The notes beneath the pieces were generated by a model, which did no database searches, was not told where the DNA came from, and saw only the letters and a list, made by a program, of their open reading frames with translations. The position numbers and the translations under genes were made by a program. Positions 54,692 through 63,486 of a stretch of DNA of 64,000 nt are shown here, piece by piece. Within the stretch, counting starts at the first letter, position 1; each line of letters begins with the position of its first letter. Location of the stretch: assembly GCF_019039035.1 (NCBI RefSeq), contig NZ_JAHNZT010000015.1:107233-171232 (forward strand), read 5' to 3'. This DNA is from Citreicoccus inhibens (GTDB lineage Bacteria > Myxococcota > Myxococcia > Myxococcales > Myxococcaceae).

Positions 54692-54724
54692 CATTGCTGA
54701 CAAACGCGTATTCCTCAGGCAATG
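54692..54724. promoter_or_regulatory. Inverted repeat in azoR-lysR intergenic region
   Basis: CATTGC (54692-54697) and GCAATG (54719-54724) are exact inverted arms 21 bases apart, 30 bases before the LysR start. LysR-type regulators bind such spaced dyads between divergent genes; the exact site is not proven. Confidence 0.35.
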
Positions 54725-54753
54725 GCTGAACTACATTCATCCGTTGGTGCGTC

Positions 54754-55704
54754 ATGAGGGACCTCCCACCTCTGTCAGCGCTGCGGGCCTTCGAGGCGGC
54801 CGCACGGCAGCTCAGTTTCAAGAAGGCCGCCGAGGAACTCTCGGTGACGCCCACTGCCATCAGTCACCAGGTGCGTCAGTTGGAGGAGTGGCTGGGGCTC
54901 CAGCTTTTTGAGCGTCACGTTCGTCGGGTGGCCCTGACCCGAGCAGGGAGAGCGCTGTTCCCGGTGCTGCGCGAAGGCTTCGACACCCTGGTGCGTGGCA
55001 TCGACGCGCTCAGGGCCCCCCCCGCACAGGACGTCCTCACCCTCACCTCCACGGTCGCGTTCATGTCGAAGTGGCTGGTGCCGCGGGTGCCCGCGTTCCG
55101 GGCCGCGTGTCCCGGCTTGGACCTGCGACTTCACGCCTCCGATGAAGCCGTGGACCTACGTTCCGGAGACGTGGACCTGGCCATCCGCTACGGACGAGGA
55201 GCCCATTCGGGCCTGCGCTCGGAGCTGCTGTGCCAGGACCGCTTCGCGCCCGTGTGCAGTCCGCGATTGGGAGTGCGCGGCCAGGAGGACCTTGGCCGAC
55301 ACCCGCTCATCCACTTCGAGTGGCGTCGCGTCGAGGAGGCGACACCCACGTGGAGCCGGTGGTTCGCGAGCATCGGGCGGCGCTACCGTGCCCCCGGCGG
55401 CGAGCTGCGCTTCTCCGAGGAGTCGCACGCCATCCAGGCAGCGATTGCCGGACAAGGCATCGCGATGGTCAGCCTCGTACTCGTCGCCGAGGAGCTGGCA
55501 AGCGGGGTGCTCGTGCAACCATTCGGGCCGGAGCTGGAGGGATTCGCGTATCACCTCGTCTACGTGGACACGCCACGGAACGCCGAGCGGCTGGGGCGTG
55601 TGCGCCAGTGGCTGCTCGCCGAAGCGAAGCTGCTGGAGGCTCGGGAGTCACGAACCCAGCGCCCGGCGAGCAAGCCAAAGCCAGACACATCCCGTCGGAG
55701 CTGA
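54754..55704 (+). CDS. LysR-family regulator, GcvA-like
   Basis: 316 residues. Winged HTH at 5-65: PPLSALRAFEAAARQLSFKKAAEELSVTPTAISHQVRQLEEWLG (in part), the GcvA/AmpR-type wording. Effector domain about 92-295: LTSTVAFMSKWLVPRVPAF, VDLRSGDVDLAIRYGRG, SHAIQAAIAGQGIAMVSLVL. Divergent from azoR and likely its regulator as well as its own. The C-terminal 20 residues are a basic, disordered tail. Confidence 0.93.
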   Translation: MRDLPPLSALRAFEAAARQLSFKKAAEELSVTPTAISHQVRQLEEWLGLQLFERHVRRVALTRAGRALFPVLREGFDTLVRGIDALRAPPAQDVLTLTSTVAFMSKWLVPRVPAFRAACPGLDLRLHASDEAVDLRSGDVDLAIRYGRGAHSGLRSELLCQDRFAPVCSPRLGVRGQEDLGRHPLIHFEWRRVEEATPTWSRWFASIGRRYRAPGGELRFSEESHAIQAAIAGQGIAMVSLVLVAEELASGVLVQPFGPELEGFAYHLVYVDTPRNAERLGRVRQWLLAEAKLLEARESRTQRPASKPKPDTSRRS

Positions 55705-55748
55705 GCCCCAACCAGCCCCCTCGACATGGCGGCCTCGATATCGCTCGC

Positions 55749-56513
55749 CTACGACTCGACGATGAAGGTCGTGGCGTCCACTCCGACGTTGCCCGTGGCG
55801 GGGTCGTAGGCGGTCACCGTGACTTCGTAGGCTCCGGGTTGTTGCACGGTCAGCGTGCCTTCGTAGGTGCTGGTCTTCCCAGCGAACTTCATCGGGAACT
55901 GGGTGAGTGGCTTCCCGTTGAACTTCACCGTCGCCTCCAGCTCATACCGACTGGAATCCCAGAGTCCCTTGGGCTCGGTCGGGCAACCGCACATCAGCGT
56001 CACGTTGGTCCGAACCGGGACCGTGAGCTTCTTGTCTGCCCCGAGCTTCAGGAACTCGTGCGCGGACGGCGTCTGTACATCCACCACGAAGCCCGGCAGC
56101 TCCAGGATGAGACCATCGCCCTCGATGTGCTTTCCGGGCAGCAGCCACACCTGCGTCGTGCTCGTGACGAGCGCCTGCCGCTGCGCGAGCGGCCCCGAAG
56201 CCTCCACCGTCACCAGCAGCGGCTCGGTGATGTCCACCGTGGCCGTGAACTTCGCGGAGGCCTCGTCCGCGAGCGGCGCCCCGCGCGCCTGCGGCTGCTT
56301 CATCAGCGTCTGGGTGTTGCCCGTCGAGCCGGCGGTGACGCCGCTGGCCAACACCTGGCCAGACTGCGCGTCCTTCAACACCACCCGCACGCCCCCCATC
56401 GTCGTCCCAATGAACTTGCCATCCCGGGCACGCGCCCTCACCACCAACCGCGTCTCGGTCGCCAGCGCAGTCGTGGAGAACAACAGCAGGGTCCAGACAA
56501 TCAGGCTTCGCAT
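55749..56513 (-). CDS. Exported beta-sandwich protein, unknown
   Basis: 254 residues. Signal peptide MRSLIVWTLLLFSTTALA, cut about residue 18. Two beta domains are likely: ETRLVVRARARDGKFIGT through ATVDITEPLLVTVEASGP (about 20-120), and a C-terminal Ig-like one with ATVKFNGKPL, YEGTLTVQQPGAYEVTVTAYDPATGN. Motif MCGCP near residue 175 has two close cysteines. Convergent with LysR; divergent from the repeat protein at 56811 with a shared 297-base promoter region, so the two could function together. Family not recognised. Confidence 0.75.
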   Translation of the reverse strand: MRSLIVWTLLLFSTTALATETRLVVRARARDGKFIGTTMGGVRVVLKDAQSGQVLASGVTAGSTGNTQTLMKQPQARGAPLADEASAKFTATVDITEPLLVTVEASGPLAQRQALVTSTTQVWLLPGKHIEGDGLILELPGFVVDVQTPSAHEFLKLGADKKLTVPVRTNVTLMCGCPTEPKGLWDSSRYELEATVKFNGKPLTQFPMKFAGKTSTYEGTLTVQQPGAYEVTVTAYDPATGNVGVDATTFIVES

Positions 56514-56810
56514 GGCGGACTCCAGGTCAGGATGACGTGCGACGAGCCGAATAGCACAGCGGATCCGCCCCCGCCGGAGAAACACCCCTCGGGACTGAGC
56601 AGCAAGGAGCCACCCACTGCCCTTGAGGCCATGAACGGAATTCTCCTGGGCAGCAAGAACGCTCGCTCGCTTCACTGCCGCCCTCGCCTGCCACGACGCG
56701 CCTGCCGGGCGCAGTCGCCCATCCGGAAGTGGATGGATGGGCACCACACAAAGTGCGGGAGGCACACGGAACTCCCGTCACATCACCGTCGCCGTAGTAA
56801 GTTGCCGCGA

Positions 56811-59168
56811 ATGGTACGTCCCCCCGTGTTGGTGTTGATTGGGTTGCTGACCTTCGCTTCCGCCGCTGCCGTGGCCGCGCCTCCTGAGGCGGGTGTCGCG
56901 AAGTCTGTCGAGGACGCATCGAAGCGACTGGAGAGCGCTCGCTCCACGCTCGCCACGGCGGTTCAGCGCATCGAGAAGGATCCGCCGAGCAACGCGGACC
57001 TCGACGCAGCCGTCGCGGCGGTGGAGGCCCTCAAGGACGCGCTCAACGCAGGCGTGGACTTCGAGACGCAGGACCTCGACTACGCCAAGGCCGTCCTCGT
57101 CGCACGCAAGCAATTGCGCACGCAGCGCGAGTACGTCGAAGAGCGCCGCGCCAAGATTCACATCTTCGATTCCCGCCGACGCATCGACGCAGCGCTCGCG
57201 CCCCTCAATGAGCGCATGGCGAAGCTCGCCGACAAGGACCTCGACGCCAAGTCGATGGATGAGACCCGCGCCGCGGTGGCCTCGCTCAAGAAGCTGGCCG
57301 ACGAGAACCGGTCCCTGACGAGCCAGGATCCCAAGTTCGCCACCTACCTCGGCGAGGTGGATGCGACCATCGCCCGGCACACGAAGACGCTCGACGACAA
57401 GTGGCTGCAGCAATCCGCCCAGCAGCAGCGCGGCCTCCTGGACGAGCGCCGCAAGGCCCTGTCCACCGCCCTCACCGAGTTGGCCCCGGCGTGGTCGGAT
57501 GAGAAGTTCAGCGCCGCGGACAAGGCGGTGCTGGCGTTGCAGAAGCAGCTCGACGAAGGCAAGCCGCTGGAGGAGCGCGACCGCGCGTATCGCGGCGAGG
57601 CGGAGAAGGCGCGCGGCGAACTCGCGCAGGCCCGACGCAAGATGGATGACCTCGTGGTGCAGGCCGGCGTCTCGCGGGTCAAGGCGGAGATGGGTCCCGC
57701 GCACGAAGAGCTCATCACGACCGCCAAGGCGCTTCGCGCCAAGCGGCCCACACCCGAGCAGTTCGCCGAGGCCAAGACCGCGGCGTTCGTCGTCCGCAAG
57801 CTGGTGGAGAAGTACGAACCCCAGGCCTCGCGCAGCCAGCCCATCGGGCAGTACATCGCCGAGGTCAAGAACACGCTGGCGGAGGTGGAGGTGGCCCTCC
57901 AGGTCCGCAGCCTCGATGCGGCGCGCGCCGAGGTCACCCAGGCTCTGCGGAACATCGAGAAGCGCTCCGCGACCGCCGAGCAGTTCGAAGAGACGAAGAC
58001 GGCGCTCGTCGTCCTGGAGAAGACGTTGGAGACGGTCCAGCCACGGAACCCCGCCATCAGCCCGTCCGCCGCCGAGGCGCGCCAGCTCCTGAAGGATGGC
58101 CGCGCGACCCTGGAGCGCCGCCGGTACGAGGTCGATCTGCTGCAGCAGCGCGCGAAGGTCGACGAGGCGCGGAAGAACGCGACGGCGATGGTGGCCCAGG
58201 TCCAGCAGCCGAAGCCCTCGGAGGCGCAGGTCCAAGAGGCCGAGAAGGCAGTCCAGCAGATTGGCGTGGTGCTGGAGGCGGGCGTCGCGTTCGTCAAGAA
58301 GGACCGCGACTATGCCATCTATGCCAAGGAGACAAAGGAGCGCATGGCGGAGCTGAGCGACCGCATCAACCGGCGGAAGATTGTCATGGCCGCCGCGGAC
58401 GCCCGCGTGCAGCTCACCGAGCGAATCGCCACGACGAAGCAGACCATCGACGCCGCGAAGCTGGTCTCCTCGACCGACGGTGACGTCGAGACCGCCACGA
58501 AGAACATGGAGGAGGTCGTGAAGCTGTTCGATGCGCGCGCGGAGCTGGTGCGCCAGGACGCGGGCTACGCGTCCTACGCGGAGCGGGCGCGCACCGAGGT
58601 GCAGAAGCTGATGGAGTCGCTCGAGTTCGCCCGGCAGGCGCGGGCGCTGCGCCGGATGACCGCCGAGGCCCTGGCCGCCGCCAGCACGGCCGCGGAGACC
58701 GCCGCAGCCTCCGCGGACCTGCGCAAGCGCAAGGAGCTGTATGCGGGCGCGCTGGAGAAGCTCAAGGCCTGCCAGGAGGACGGCGCCAGGATGGTGAAGG
58801 AGAACGTCAGCCTCGCCACGATTGACGTGCTCGTGGCGGGTGTCCCGGCTCGGCCGCAAGAGGTGATGGCGCAATGCGCGCAGAAGGCCGACGCGCTCCA
58901 GGAGCCCCAGAAGCGCGCCGATGTGCAGCTCCGGTTCCAGGAAGGACCGAAGAAGGCCTACGACTCGGCGAAGCCGCTCCTCTCCTCGGGCCGCAAGGAC
59001 GAGGCGCTCACGAAGCTCAACGAGTGCATCGCGGAGGGACGCATCCTCGAGAACCGCTACCCGGACTTCAAGGAGCAGAAGTTCGAGGTCGATGGCACCC
59101 GGCTCAGCGTGCTGGAGCTGATCCAGATCTGCGTGAAGGAGCGCAAGCCGCTGCAGACACCTCACTGA
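56811..59168 (+). CDS. Periplasmic protein of ~7 helical repeats, unknown
   Basis: 785 residues. Signal MVRPPVLVLIGLLTFASAAAVAA (split here), then about seven tandem, diverged helical units of roughly 80-90 residues up to about residue 620. Each unit has: a helix with AR..L..A...L, a Pro/Ser gap, an A..AV..L...LE.G/PL helix, a D..Y..Y motif (TQDLDYAKAV; SQDPKFATYL; ERDRAYRGEA; KKDRDYAIYA; RQDAGYASYA) and a long basic coiled helix ending ER or RR. The final 150 residues differ and contain four cysteines (KACQEDG, MAQCAQK, LNECIAEG, IQICVKE). No Trp-rich or catalytic motif. Possibly a structural spacer or scaffold in the periplasm; no family known to me. Confidence 0.75.
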   Translation: MVRPPVLVLIGLLTFASAAAVAAPPEAGVAKSVEDASKRLESARSTLATAVQRIEKDPPSNADLDAAVAAVEALKDALNAGVDFETQDLDYAKAVLVARKQLRTQREYVEERRAKIHIFDSRRRIDAALAPLNERMAKLADKDLDAKSMDETRAAVASLKKLADENRSLTSQDPKFATYLGEVDATIARHTKTLDDKWLQQSAQQQRGLLDERRKALSTALTELAPAWSDEKFSAADKAVLALQKQLDEGKPLEERDRAYRGEAEKARGELAQARRKMDDLVVQAGVSRVKAEMGPAHEELITTAKALRAKRPTPEQFAEAKTAAFVVRKLVEKYEPQASRSQPIGQYIAEVKNTLAEVEVALQVRSLDAARAEVTQALRNIEKRSATAEQFEETKTALVVLEKTLETVQPRNPAISPSAAEARQLLKDGRATLERRRYEVDLLQQRAKVDEARKNATAMVAQVQQPKPSEAQVQEAEKAVQQIGVVLEAGVAFVKKDRDYAIYAKETKERMAELSDRINRRKIVMAAADARVQLTERIATTKQTIDAAKLVSSTDGDVETATKNMEEVVKLFDARAELVRQDAGYASYAERARTEVQKLMESLEFARQARALRRMTAEALAAASTAAETAAASADLRKRKELYAGALEKLKACQEDGARMVKENVSLATIDVLVAGVPARPQEVMAQCAQKADALQEPQKRADVQLRFQEGPKKAYDSAKPLLSSGRKDEALTKLNECIAEGRILENRYPDFKEQKFEVDGTRLSVLELIQICVKERKPLQTPH

Positions 59169-59258
59169 GAGCGGCGAGGACTCGCGGGGACCGCCACCTC
59201 CCGCTGGCGTCTCTTGCTGGAATGGGCAGCCCCGCCTTCGTCGCTCCGCCGGCTGCGA

Positions 59259-60116
59259 TTACGTCGTCGCGACCAGGAACTCCTCTGAGTTGTTCGGCGG
59301 ACGCAGGCCATCGCTCCGCCCAGAGAAGTAGCGCTCCGCGAGCGTCGCCATGGACACGTGCCGCGCGGTCGGGAAGCCGGACTCACGAGCCAGCGCGAGC
59401 ATCTCCTCCGGAAGGAAGAAGCTGAGGAACGGCGTGCCGCTCGCGCGCGCGCCATCCGCCGCGCGCTGGACCGAGGGGCGCACGTCCGGGGCCACCTGCT
59501 CAATGGGCATCATGAAGGTCATCGCGAACGTCGAGCCTGGGGCGAGCGTGGCCACCTGACGGAGCGTGGCCGCGATGGTCTCTCGGGTCAGGTACATGCT
59601 GACGCCCGCGGAGGCCACGACCGCCGGCTTCGCGGCATCGAAGCCCGCCTCCACGAGCCGCGCCCACCAATCATCTCCCGCCTCGAAGTCGACCGGCACG
59701 AGGCGCAAGAACGGTGGCACGCCCAGGCCGAGCGCGTGAAGGCGCTGACGCTTCCACTCTTGCGGACCGGGTTGGTCAATCTCGAAGACTCGCAGGCGGG
59801 CAGCCAGTTCGGGGCTTCGCTGGGCGAAGGTGTCGAGGCCCGCGCCCAGGATGACGTACTGCTCGACGCCACGCGCGGCATGCTCTTCGACGAGGTCCTC
59901 GATGAAGCGAGCGCGCGCCACGATGGAGGCACGAAAGGGACGCGTGAACGGACTCATGTCCGGCCGCGCCTGCCAGCCCGGCTCCGGCGCGACCAGCGAG
60001 AGGCCCAGCTCGTCATGGAACACATGGGGCGGAGAATCCACCTGGACGTGCAGAGCCCGCCACAGGGCCACGCGCACCGCCGTGTTCTCGGCATCGACCT
60101 TGGGATTGCGAGACAT
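59259..60116 (-). CDS. Class I methyltransferase, leucine carboxyl methyltransferase family
   Basis: 285-residue SAM-dependent O-methyltransferase of the LCM/TIGR00027 type. QYVILGAGLDTFAQRSPE is the SAM motif (about residues 86-103), LRVFEIDQPGPQEWKRQRL the acidic strand, VVASAGVSMYLTRETIAATLRQVA the conserved post-motif with VSMYLT, and FLVATT the final strand. In bacteria these enzymes methylate carboxylates of polyketides or unknown acids. Third gene of a minus operon (RHH regulator, VOC protein, this gene); the gap to the VOC stop is seven bases. Confidence 0.88.
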   Translation of the reverse strand: MSRNPKVDAENTAVRVALWRALHVQVDSPPHVFHDELGLSLVAPEPGWQARPDMSPFTRPFRASIVARARFIEDLVEEHAARGVEQYVILGAGLDTFAQRSPELAARLRVFEIDQPGPQEWKRQRLHALGLGVPPFLRLVPVDFEAGDDWWARLVEAGFDAAKPAVVASAGVSMYLTRETIAATLRQVATLAPGSTFAMTFMMPIEQVAPDVRPSVQRAADGARASGTPFLSFFLPEEMLALARESGFPTARHVSMATLAERYFSGRSDGLRPPNNSEEFLVATT

Positions 60117-60123
60117 GGCGTGC

Positions 60124-60480
60124 CTATCCCCGTGACGCCGGCAGTGGGGCCTGAACGCTGAGATCTCGACCATCGGGGTCGGCGAGCAACATCTCCAGCG
60201 CGGGCCAATGCTGCGGCTCGAATGGATGAAGGACCGTGGCGGAGCTGGGCGGCGAGAACCGCGAGGCATCCTTCACGGAGACCGCCGGAACCACCTTGAG
60301 CACCTGGTCGAGCGGCCGCTCGGCGACAAAGAGATAGGGCCCTCCCGCGGGATGGCGCAACCGGCCCGAGTGATGGTCGGTCTCGAACTCGATTTCGTAG
60401 CCCAGCGCCTTCCAGAACGCGACGGTCTTGCCCCAGTTGTGCGTCTCGATGAGCAGCCCTTCGATGCCGTCAGTTGCCAT
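60124..60480 (-). CDS. VOC (glyoxalase/bleomycin-resistance) family protein
   Basis: 118-residue beta-alpha-beta-beta-beta fold protein. [32 protein letters not shown] is the first module (written in part), with [13 protein letters not shown], then [21 protein letters not shown] as the second; the closing DPDGRDLSV is the family hallmark. His and Glu in these strands could bind metal, giving a dioxygenase, lyase or drug-binding function. ATG 60480 lies inside the end of the RHH gene (11-base overlap), so they are coupled. Confidence 0.88.
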   Translation of the reverse strand: MATDGIEGLLIETHNWGKTVAFWKALGYEIEFETDHHSGRLRHPAGGPYLFVAERPLDQVLKVVPAVSVKDASRFSPPSSATVLHPFEPQHWPALEMLLADPDGRDLSVQAPLPASRG

Positions 60481-60637
60481 GCGGTCTCCTCTTGCGGCGC
60501 TGTGTGTCGAGATAGTCGCGGAGCGCCACGGCCACGAGCGCCGACAGCGACTGCTCGGTCTCGATGGCGTGGTGCTTGAGCTCGCGAATCAGCTCGTTCG
60601 GTAGATACACATTGAACTGCTTCACGTCCCCTGCCAT
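60470..60637 (-). CDS. Ribbon-helix-helix (CopG-like) regulator
   Basis: 55 residues: [17 protein letters not shown], then [18 protein letters not shown] and [18 protein letters not shown] (pieces). A beta strand with alternating Gln/Phe/Asn/Tyr, followed by two helices with conserved E..QSLSALV, is the Arc/MetJ/CopG fold. A start six bases upstream at 60643 (MGMAGDV) is equally possible. It begins the operon and overlaps the VOC gene. The perfect 16-base dyad just upstream (60654-60669) is a natural operator, so it should autoregulate and control the two downstream enzymes. There is no toxin gene next to it, unlike many CopG antitoxins. Confidence 0.8.
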   Translation of the reverse strand: MAGDVKQFNVYLPNELIRELKHHAIETEQSLSALVAVALRDYLDTQRRKRRPHGN

Positions 60638-60653
60638 GCCCATCAACCTAGGG

Positions 60654-60669
60654 TGCTAGCATTCTAGCA
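60654..60669. promoter_or_regulatory. Operator of the RHH operon
   Basis: TGCTAG-CATT-CTAGCA, a perfect dyad, which on the minus strand also reads as a direct repeat ATGCTAG-A-ATGCTAG. It ends 11-17 bases before the RHH start, where an autoregulatory RHH protein would bind. Confidence 0.65.
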
Positions 60670-60823
60670 TCAAGCAAAAATGGCGAGGTGCTCCTCCCTC
60701 GAGGGGACAAGGAGCGCGCCATGTCCATCCTTGGTCGCGCCGTCGAAGGGCACCCCACGTTTACGCAGATGTCGTGTACAGGTAGGATTCCCCGTCACGC
60801 AGGGTTCCGCGGAGACGCACGGG

Positions 60824-61726
60824 ATGATGGACTCACGCTCGACGCAACGGGTTGACCGGCCCTTCACGTTCGCGACCCAGCTCGAATCCCGAGTCCTTCA
60901 GCGCTCGAAGTTGATCGCGGGCGAGTTCCGCTCGGACGCCCCCAATGAGCTCGTCACTGGCGCGGAGCCACGCAGCGAGGCCTACGTCCTCACGCTGCAC
61001 CTGCGCGAACGGCCGCGTGGCGCCATGCGCGCGGAGAACCGCTGGATCCAACCGGAGAACTTCCATGCGGGACACGCGGGCATCGTCGACCTGCGCTCGA
61101 AGCTGACCTCGGAGTACGTGGGGCCGTTTCACTACGTCAGCATCTACCTGCCACGGCACTCGCTCGGGGCCTACGCCGTGGACGCAGGAGCGCCCTCGCT
61201 CGACGACCTGCGGCACGAACCCGGGGTTGGCTTCTCGGACCCTGTCGTGCGGCACCTGTTGCTCTCCCTGCGCCCTGCCCTCGCGGCGCCGGAGGAGGTC
61301 AGCTCGCTCTACGCCGACCACGTGGCGCTGGCCCTCGTCTCGCATCTGGCGAGCGCCTATGGAGCCTTCCGCGCGGCGCGCACGAACCTCCGCGGCGGCC
61401 TGAGCCCACGGCACGCGCGGCGGGTGAAGGAGCTCATCGACTCACGACTGGACGGCGCGGTGTCGCTCGCCGAGTTGGCCCGCTCCTGCGGCCTCTCGGA
61501 GCGTCACTTCGCTCGCGCCTTTCGCGAGACCACCGGGCAGCCACCACACCGCTGGCTGATGGAACGACGATTGGAGAAGGCCCGACACCTGCTCGCGACG
61601 TCCACGCAGTCCTTGCAAGAGATCGCCATCACCTGCGGGTTCGCCCATCAAAGTCACTTCACGCGAACCTTCACGCGCGCGGTGGGGACAAGCCCGGGCG
61701 CATGGCGGCGCCAGCGCCCGAGCTGA
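60824..61726 (+). CDS. AraC-family transcription regulator
   Basis: 300 residues. The C-terminal double HTH is complete: RHARRVKELIDSRLDGAVSLAELARSCGLSERHFARAFRETTG (in part, about 204-250) and LEKARHLLATSTQSLQEIAITCGFAHQSHFTRTFTRAVG with the family PGAWRR end. The N-terminal ~180 residues form a cupin-like sensing domain of the type often annotated in catabolic regulators (MRAENRWIQPENFHAGHAGIVDL). It is transcribed toward an esterase gene in convergent orientation with five bases between stops. Target unknown; the divergent RHH operon shares its 5' region. Confidence 0.92.
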   Translation: MMDSRSTQRVDRPFTFATQLESRVLQRSKLIAGEFRSDAPNELVTGAEPRSEAYVLTLHLRERPRGAMRAENRWIQPENFHAGHAGIVDLRSKLTSEYVGPFHYVSIYLPRHSLGAYAVDAGAPSLDDLRHEPGVGFSDPVVRHLLLSLRPALAAPEEVSSLYADHVALALVSHLASAYGAFRAARTNLRGGLSPRHARRVKELIDSRLDGAVSLAELARSCGLSERHFARAFRETTGQPPHRWLMERRLEKARHLLATSTQSLQEIAITCGFAHQSHFTRTFTRAVGTSPGAWRRQRPS

Positions 61727-61731
61727 CACCA

Positions 61732-62442
61732 TTACCGACCGGAGCCCAGGCGCTTCGCAGCCGCGCCAATCACCTCCGCGACCGCATTGGGCTGAGAGAC
61801 ATAGACCGCGTGGCTGCCGGGCATCTCCGTCTTGGTCGAGCCAGCGCGCGTGGCCATGATGCGCTGCACGGGCGGCGGAATCATGTGGTCATCCGTCGCG
61901 ACCAGGTAGTCGCTGGGCTTGTGGCGCCACGCGGGCTCGGAAACGGCGCCGGAGAGCGCACCGACGCCCCAGGGGACCTGCGAGGCGGCCATGAACGCAG
62001 CCGTCTCCGCGTCGAGGTCGGCCGCGAACGCGGCGTGGAACTTGGAGTTGTCGAGGAACAAGAACCCGTCACGCGGCGGCAGGATGGGCGGCACGGCGGC
62101 GCCGGGAGGTGGATCCTTGATCAGACTGGACACCGACTCGCCGCGGTCAGGCACGAACGCGGCGACATAGACGAGCCCCTTCACCTGGGGATGCATGCCG
62201 GCTTCCGTGATGACCACCCCTCCGTAGGAGTGACCCACGAGCAACACGGGGCCCCCCGCCGCCGCGATGGCCCGATGCGTGACAGCGACGTCGTCCGCCA
62301 AGGTGAGCGTCGGATTCTGAACGACGCTGACCCGAAAGCCCCGGCTCGCCAGGATGCGATAGACCCCGGCCCAGCCCGAACCATCAACGAACCCACCGTG
62401 AACCAAAACAATGCTGACCGCGTCCGCGTTCGACCCCGACAT
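61732..62442 (-). CDS. Alpha/beta hydrolase, EstC/methylesterase-like
   Basis: 236-residue serine hydrolase. Oxyanion-region HGGFVDGSGW at residues 15-24; nucleophile S72 in LLVGHSYGGVV; catalytic His211 in PGSHAVY; the acid is likely Asp185 region (VATDDHMIPP). The lid is LIKDPPPGAAVPPILPPRDG. This family includes EstC and plant methyl-salicylate-type esterases that hydrolyse small esters. GGAGAG precedes ATG 62442. Five bases from the AraC stop, convergent. Confidence 0.9.
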   Translation of the reverse strand: MSGSNADAVSIVLVHGGFVDGSGWAGVYRILASRGFRVSVVQNPTLTLADDVAVTHRAIAAAGGPVLLVGHSYGGVVITEAGMHPQVKGLVYVAAFVPDRGESVSSLIKDPPPGAAVPPILPPRDGFLFLDNSKFHAAFAADLDAETAAFMAASQVPWGVGALSGAVSEPAWRHKPSDYLVATDDHMIPPPVQRIMATRAGSTKTEMPGSHAVYVSQPNAVAEVIGAAAKRLGSGR

Positions 62443-62771
62443 CGGCTCTCCTCTCCAACGTCACCCTGCCCGAAAACACAAACATCCGCTCGCAATCCCA
62501 GCTGCGACCCTGGCGTAACAATCACTCTCAACACCGTCAATGAACCACGTCCGTTCCTCGCTCGAACGTGGCTGAAACGAACAAAACGTGATCGTTCGAG
62601 GCAACCCACCGCCCGCGAGAACAGCGCGGCCGAGCGGCTCCTCTCCGATGACGGGAATGGCACGGCCAGGGTGTGGGTTGCGCGCGCGGAGCGTACGACC
62701 CACACCGGGTGCGGCATCCCCCCGGGGGCGTGCCTCCAGCTCGCGCGATGAGCGCGAGGCAGAGTCAGGAC
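62443..62771. other. Divergent intergenic region with a dyad
   Basis: No gene. CCACGT (62545-62550) and ACGTGG (62566-62571) with inner CGTTC/GAACG arms make an imperfect dyad about 105 bases upstream of the esterase start. Regulator unknown. Confidence 0.35.
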
Positions 62772-63434
62772 ATGCGTTCCAGGAGACATGCACCCGTGAG
62801 CCTTCCCCCGTTTCGAGCGTCGCCCCTGAGCCTCTTTCTGATTGCGCTGGCAGCGTCAGCCACGTCCTGCGCGGCGCATGCGCCTCATGTGGCGTCGGTA
62901 GAACAGCTCCCCTACGCGGGCAATCCCCCTCCCGTGCAGTTGCAGGTGATTGCCCCGTGGGTGGGAAGTTGGGCGCTCGATATCCAGGTCGCGCCCAGCG
63001 CCCAATCCCCGCAGGGCGCTCATTTCACGGGACAGGCGGTTGGCCAACAGCAGCTCCATGGCCAGTTCATTCGCGTCAACGGCCAGACCTCGAACGGCTC
63101 AACGCGCGAGGAGTACTCCATCGTCTATGGATATGACACGGACAAGGACGTCTATCGCCGCTGGTACTTCTCGTCGATTGGGCTCATCAACGAATTCGAA
63201 GGACATTGGGATTCGGCCCGACAGGAGATGACCTGGAAGCTGATCAGCCCGGCCGGACATCAAACGGCGACCCTGGTGGAGTCCTTCACGGCGGACGCAA
63301 TCACAACCCACGTGACGTACAAGGATAGCGCCGGGAATGTCGCCCGGAGCGCCGTCAACCGCGCCACCCGGGGACCGGCGACGGCGAGCCAGAACGAGAG
63401 CAGGGAGGGGACGGTGCCCTCCCTCACTGAATGA
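62772..63434 (+). CDS. Lipoprotein with DUF1579-like domain
   Basis: 220 residues. A basic start (MRSRRHAP), a hydrophobic run SLFLIALAASATSC and Cys at about residue 31 suggest a lipoprotein. The body resembles DUF1579, a calycin-type small beta barrel: VIAPWVGSWALDIQV, FTGQAVGQQQLHGQFIRV, EEYSIVYGYDTDKDVYRRWYFSS, EFEGHWDSARQEMTWKLIS. Start at 62748 would add eight residues. A perfect ten-base terminator follows eight bases after the stop. Confidence 0.78.
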   Translation: MRSRRHAPVSLPPFRASPLSLFLIALAASATSCAAHAPHVASVEQLPYAGNPPPVQLQVIAPWVGSWALDIQVAPSAQSPQGAHFTGQAVGQQQLHGQFIRVNGQTSNGSTREEYSIVYGYDTDKDVYRRWYFSSIGLINEFEGHWDSARQEMTWKLISPAGHQTATLVESFTADAITTHVTYKDSAGNVARSAVNRATRGPATASQNESREGTVPSLTE

Positions 63435-63442
63435 GGACACAT

Positions 63443-63470
63443 CCCTCCGGACCTGCGTGAGTCCGGAGGG
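63443..63470. terminator. Bidirectional hairpin
   Basis: CCCTCCGGAC (63443-63452) and GTCCGGAGGG (63461-63470) pair perfectly across an eight-base loop. It sits between the convergent DUF1579 and TPR genes. Confidence 0.6.
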
Positions 63471-63486
63471 CCCACCGGGCAACCTC

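Noticed and set aside
55230..56810. Extension of the repeat protein upstream to 55230
   Set aside because: Runs antisense or out of frame through LysR and the exported protein gene; the signal peptide at 56811 marks the start.
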